Assembly (NCBI GenBank): GCA_018697195.1
Contig: CM031857.1
Location: forward strand, 98,890,256 to 98,954,255
Length of the DNA: 64,000 nucleotides
Source of the DNA: Certhia americana
Lineage: Eukaryota; Chordata; Aves; Passeriformes; Certhiidae
Reading direction: 5' to 3'
The notes beneath the pieces were generated by a model that searched no databases, was not told the DNA's origin, and worked only from the letters and a program-made list of their open reading frames with translations. The position numbers and the translations under genes were made by a program. Position 1 is the stretch's first letter. The number at the start of each line of letters is the position of its first letter. Positions 60,455 through 64,000 of this stretch are shown here, piece after piece.

Positions 60455-63400
60455 CATTGTAAATGGTAAAGCAGAGCCTGGCGTCTGAAGCAGCGGCACA
60501 AGGGAGTCTGAATTGGTTATTCTGGAGGAGTAAAAGATCTGCCAAATAGCCCTGCCTCGTGTACTTCTGGCTTCCTAAAATATGCTGTTTCCTCTCACCT
60601 TTCAGATGGCACAAAGTCTACCTTTTTCTTGAAAGCTAACAAAAGAACTGTGAACCATGCAGATTTCCAGAGTCTGAAAAGCAAAAGAAAAATGAATATT
60701 CAGCTAACTCTTAAATTTCTGTTCCTGGACACTTAACACTGGAACGTGTGGCATAGCAGCTTACAATGATTTAGATGAGAATTTTAGGTATGTGTGTATT
60801 CATAATACTGTGTATTCAGTATGCACACACAATAAAATGTTACAGTCTTACATTTTCATCTTTCTTTAAATTTTGTTCTTTTGGTCTTTAGCAATTGGAT
60901 TTATTTCATGTGTCATTGTTATTTTGGCATTATTATACAACAAGAGGATTTAGCAAATTTTATTAGGGAATACAGATGGCATAGTACTTAGTGTTTCTTT
61001 TATAGGAAAAAAATGTAATTGTTTACATTTGTCATTATTATTTTTATCTTAGAAAACACTAATAGTGCTAGAAGTTCTTTAAATTTAGGCAGTCAGCAGG
61101 TTACACATGAAAAAACTCATGGTAAGACTGAAGACTGTAAAGACATCAGAAGATGTGGCCAGGTTTTGATTCCTTTGCCCCCAGAGAGACTCTGCCTTGG
61201 ATTAGGTAAGAGTTGTGTAGCCAAATAGCTGTGACTATGGCAGTGAGAGATGGGACTGGTAAATCCTGTTGTTCTGTCTTCCAGACCTTCCATCCCCTCA
61301 GCAATTCTCCTGGCTTAAGTGCTACTGCATAAAAAGTGTCTGATATCAGCTTCTCCTGCCTGGAGGTAGCCCCAAGAAAGATTGCTGAATCAAACTGCAC
61401 TGTACTTATCTTCATTATTCCCCTTCTCCTTCAGTTTTTGTAACATTACAAACTCTAAAAAGGTTCCCAAATGCATATAGGATGCACACATACTGAAATA
61501 CCGCCTCCCTAAACTACTGGAATCTAGTCCACAAAACTCATACAGGTTAATTCCCTGGACTAATATTTAATCCACTGAGTTGTCTGTTACTTTTGTAAGA
61601 ATTTTCAAATTACTTATGACCAGTAATGACTTTATAACATTCATCATTTTAATACAGCATTGATCAGGGTTTTTTTTGTTTATGGCTTTGTTCGTTTGTT
61701 TTTCCCCTCTGTTTTGATAAACATGGCACATTAGGGATACAACTGGCTTCTTAGAATAATTTATAGGTTTTTATTGATTTTATTTGTACACCGAATGTCT
61801 TTATTTGTTTTTGAAATATCATGAACTGCCTGAGAGGTATGGGTAAGCAGATTCCACCAAAATGAATAGGCATCTATGTATGGAAAGTGCTTGTACAAGT
61901 CCTGTGGCTTGGGATCAGTTTTTCTCTATTATTGTGCAAGTGTTAACTTCTGCATAACCTTAAAAATCAGCCTTTGATTGACCAGAGGTTAGTCACAGAA
62001 GAGCTGAATAACACCTTGAATCCAATTAAAATCACCCAGTTACATGCTTTGTCAGGTCTTGTAGCTGCTTGATTTCTTAGCATTGCCCTTCATCTTTCCT
62101 CTTTTCTTCCTTTCTTCTGCTATTTCTTGTACCTACCTGTTGTGTGGACAGTTATTAATGATGGCTACCTGTTTGTGATCCACAGCTCACTCTCACCGTG
62201 AGTTGTTACTGCAGACTGCCTCACTGATTGTGTTTCCATGATCCTTTGAATTTCCACAATTGTAAGTGGGTGTGCTCAGTACTGTGGGTGATAGTAATTC
62301 TACACAAAGCTGCACTGGGATCCTGAGGCAGACCACAGCGTGCTGACCAATCTCCCTGCTACAGGAGCTCTTTCATGAGGTGTTGTCTATATCCACAGCT
62401 ATCAATGGCTTTAGTCACAGAAGCTTTGAACTGACACTAGAAGTACACTGGGAAGGAGTGCAGAATATAGATTGTGTGTACTTATATTCACCTGCTCCAA
62501 ATAAGGGGAGGCTGCCTGACCCTGCAAATGTATTGCTCTCAGACTGAGAATGACAAGATGCTTGTTACACTACTCCAAAAGTTACAGAATATTCTGGACA
62601 CAAGGATAGGAGATGGCAGTGGCTCTTGAGTTAGGTACAAAGGTGGGTTTTGACCCAGCAAAGTCAGTCTCAGCAGCTTCTTCTAGCAACCAAGGATTTA
62701 GATAGCCCTTTGGCTGTGGGGCCAGCACAGACCTGGGAGGCAGAGCTTTGATGCAAGAGTGATTTCTGAACTGCTTGTAAGTATCCTGTAGCCAAGGAGC
62801 TACATTGGCTTGTTAGTATCAGTGATCTTGGGGTTTTCCAGGGTAGTTCTCTAGGGATCATCATTAGATCTGTGAAACTTGAAGCTGACTGAGGAGCTGA
62901 CTAACAGGGAGGAGAGGATAAAAAAGGACAGATGTAGCAGAAGACGGGTGCATCATTTTTAGGTCCTTAATTCACAAGGTGGGGTCCAAAGCTGAAAGCC
63001 ATGTCTGTGTTTTTTTTGTTTAAAGCAGGAAGGTAGTTGGGTGTCCCAGGGAGTTACCTGAAAAACTTTTGTACTGCTAAACACTACAGTGTTTAGTCTA
63101 CCAGCTTTAACCTTCCAGCTGTAGTGACTGTGCTTCCTTTATAGTCATTGAAGTCCTGCACCTCCAGGAGACAGAGATCACATCTAGCCTCTGAGCTTAG
63201 TTCTCTGACTGCCTCCAATGACCTTCCACCAAATATAGATACAAGCTTAGGTACTTCTGATGTGCATTTAAAGGTAGGTGAGAACAAGTGAAAAAACTGC
63301 TGCATGGAGGGATCTTTATCAGCTGTTCTCTCAAAAAACAACATATCTCTCTTTCTTTTAGGTGGCAGTGAAATTAATGTGCCCCCTCTGATTATCAAAT

Positions 63401-64000
63401 AGCTTGCTGAGTACATCACTTTCTTAGAAAATGAAACACCTGGGCTTAATTCCCTTCTAAGCCTCAGAGGCTTAATACTTACCCCCATGAGAGCAAACAA
63501 ACCACTTACCTCTCGCTGACCTTGAAAGCCTGACTCCTGTTTACAAGTCAGCATCAAAATTTTGTTTTCCATTCCAGCTTTTGTATGGCTCCACAGACAT
63601 TATTTGGCAAGCCATTCTACTGGCTTAGCCAGGGACACTGCAGTGCTCCAGACACAAATATTTTGGCCAACACAGAGAAAAAAAAAAAACAATTTAGGGG
63701 AATAAATAGCATGTGTGTTGCAGTAGGAATGACTAATGGAAAAGAAGTTAAGTCTTTTGAACATCATCAGTTTGTTTAACTTCATTTTTCTAGTCATGAG
63801 TTGGATCCAGCTCCTGTGTATAATTTCCTCCATTATGTTATTTCAGTGAGAATGCTGTCCTGGGTTGTTGCTTGCATGAAAACATTGGCTATTGCTCTCT
63901 CAGTGTAGTTTGTCCTTGTGCAGAAGTACGTGAGAACCTACCACAGTGTAGGTCTCCCTAGGAAGGAGGACATAAGAAGGGAAACAACTTTTCTCAAAAA

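Larger units (their letters stand above)
56441..64000. other. Upstream intergenic DNA
   Basis: About 7.5 kb of AT-rich sequence beyond the GEMIN8 promoter. I found no conserved exon on either strand and no RNA gene. It contains the foldback repeat at 57551-57660 and a weak CTCF-like word at 60441-60454. A 159-codon open frame on the minus strand (63093-63572) lacks any recognised domain. In human the next gene in this direction (GLRA2) is far away, which fits an empty interval here. Confidence 0.6.

Noticed and set aside
1..64000. Bacterial-type systems, CRISPR, operons or phage
   Set aside because: Spliced genes, CpG islands, CR1 and LTR elements show vertebrate nuclear DNA. No regularly spaced repeat array or gene cluster is present.

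Overview
This is a piece of nuclear genome from a bird. It is AT-rich and intron-dominated. It carries CR1 LINE 3' ends in both orientations (about 125-913, 7265-7424, 31397-31580, 44179-44242, 55981-56440) and ERV-type long terminal repeats whose ends read TGTNCTGGTTT. Two CpG islands (about 10.85-11.78 kb and 55.45-55.96 kb) mark promoters. The CR1 and LTR types point to a neoavian, perhaps passerine, genome. The species cannot be fixed from the sequence.

Two protein-coding genes are supported, both on the minus strand. The main one is GEMIN8, a subunit of the SMN complex. Its coding sequence can be assembled completely from three exons: an ATG-only start exon (51763-51765 of a 40-nt exon at 51763-51802), a large central exon (48514-48979) and the last coding exon (28546-28796). 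The spliced product is 239 residues, close to the 242 of human Gemin8. The promoter lies in the 55.5-55.9 kb CpG island and a canonical poly(A) signal lies at 27978-27983. The second gene is the 5' end of GPM6B, a PLP/DM20-family proteolipid. Its first coding exon contributes only the four bases ATGG (11395-11398) before a strong splice donor, which is the PLP-family arrangement. The rest of the gene lies to the left, outside the window. The order GPM6B then GEMIN8, both on the same strand, matches human Xp22.2.

Layout: 1-11394 is GPM6B intron 1, with a long CR1, an LTR-like element and homeodomain-type motifs. 10.85-11.78 kb is the GPM6B CpG-island promoter. 11.8-27.9 kb is intergenic DNA. 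27.98-55.96 kb is GEMIN8, with a 19.7-kb last intron that has collected two CR1 fragments, a truncated LTR and a complete 1,345-bp solo-LTR-like element with a perfect target-site duplication. 55.98-64 kb is upstream DNA that begins with a CR1 copy directly against the GEMIN8 island.

The most unusual structure not explained by genes or recognised repeats is a near-perfect 35-bp inverted repeat with a 40-nt loop at 57551-57660. It has the size of a miRNA precursor or a small foldback element. No prokaryotic-style system (operon, CRISPR, phage) is present, and nearly all other open reading frames look like chance or repeat-derived frames.
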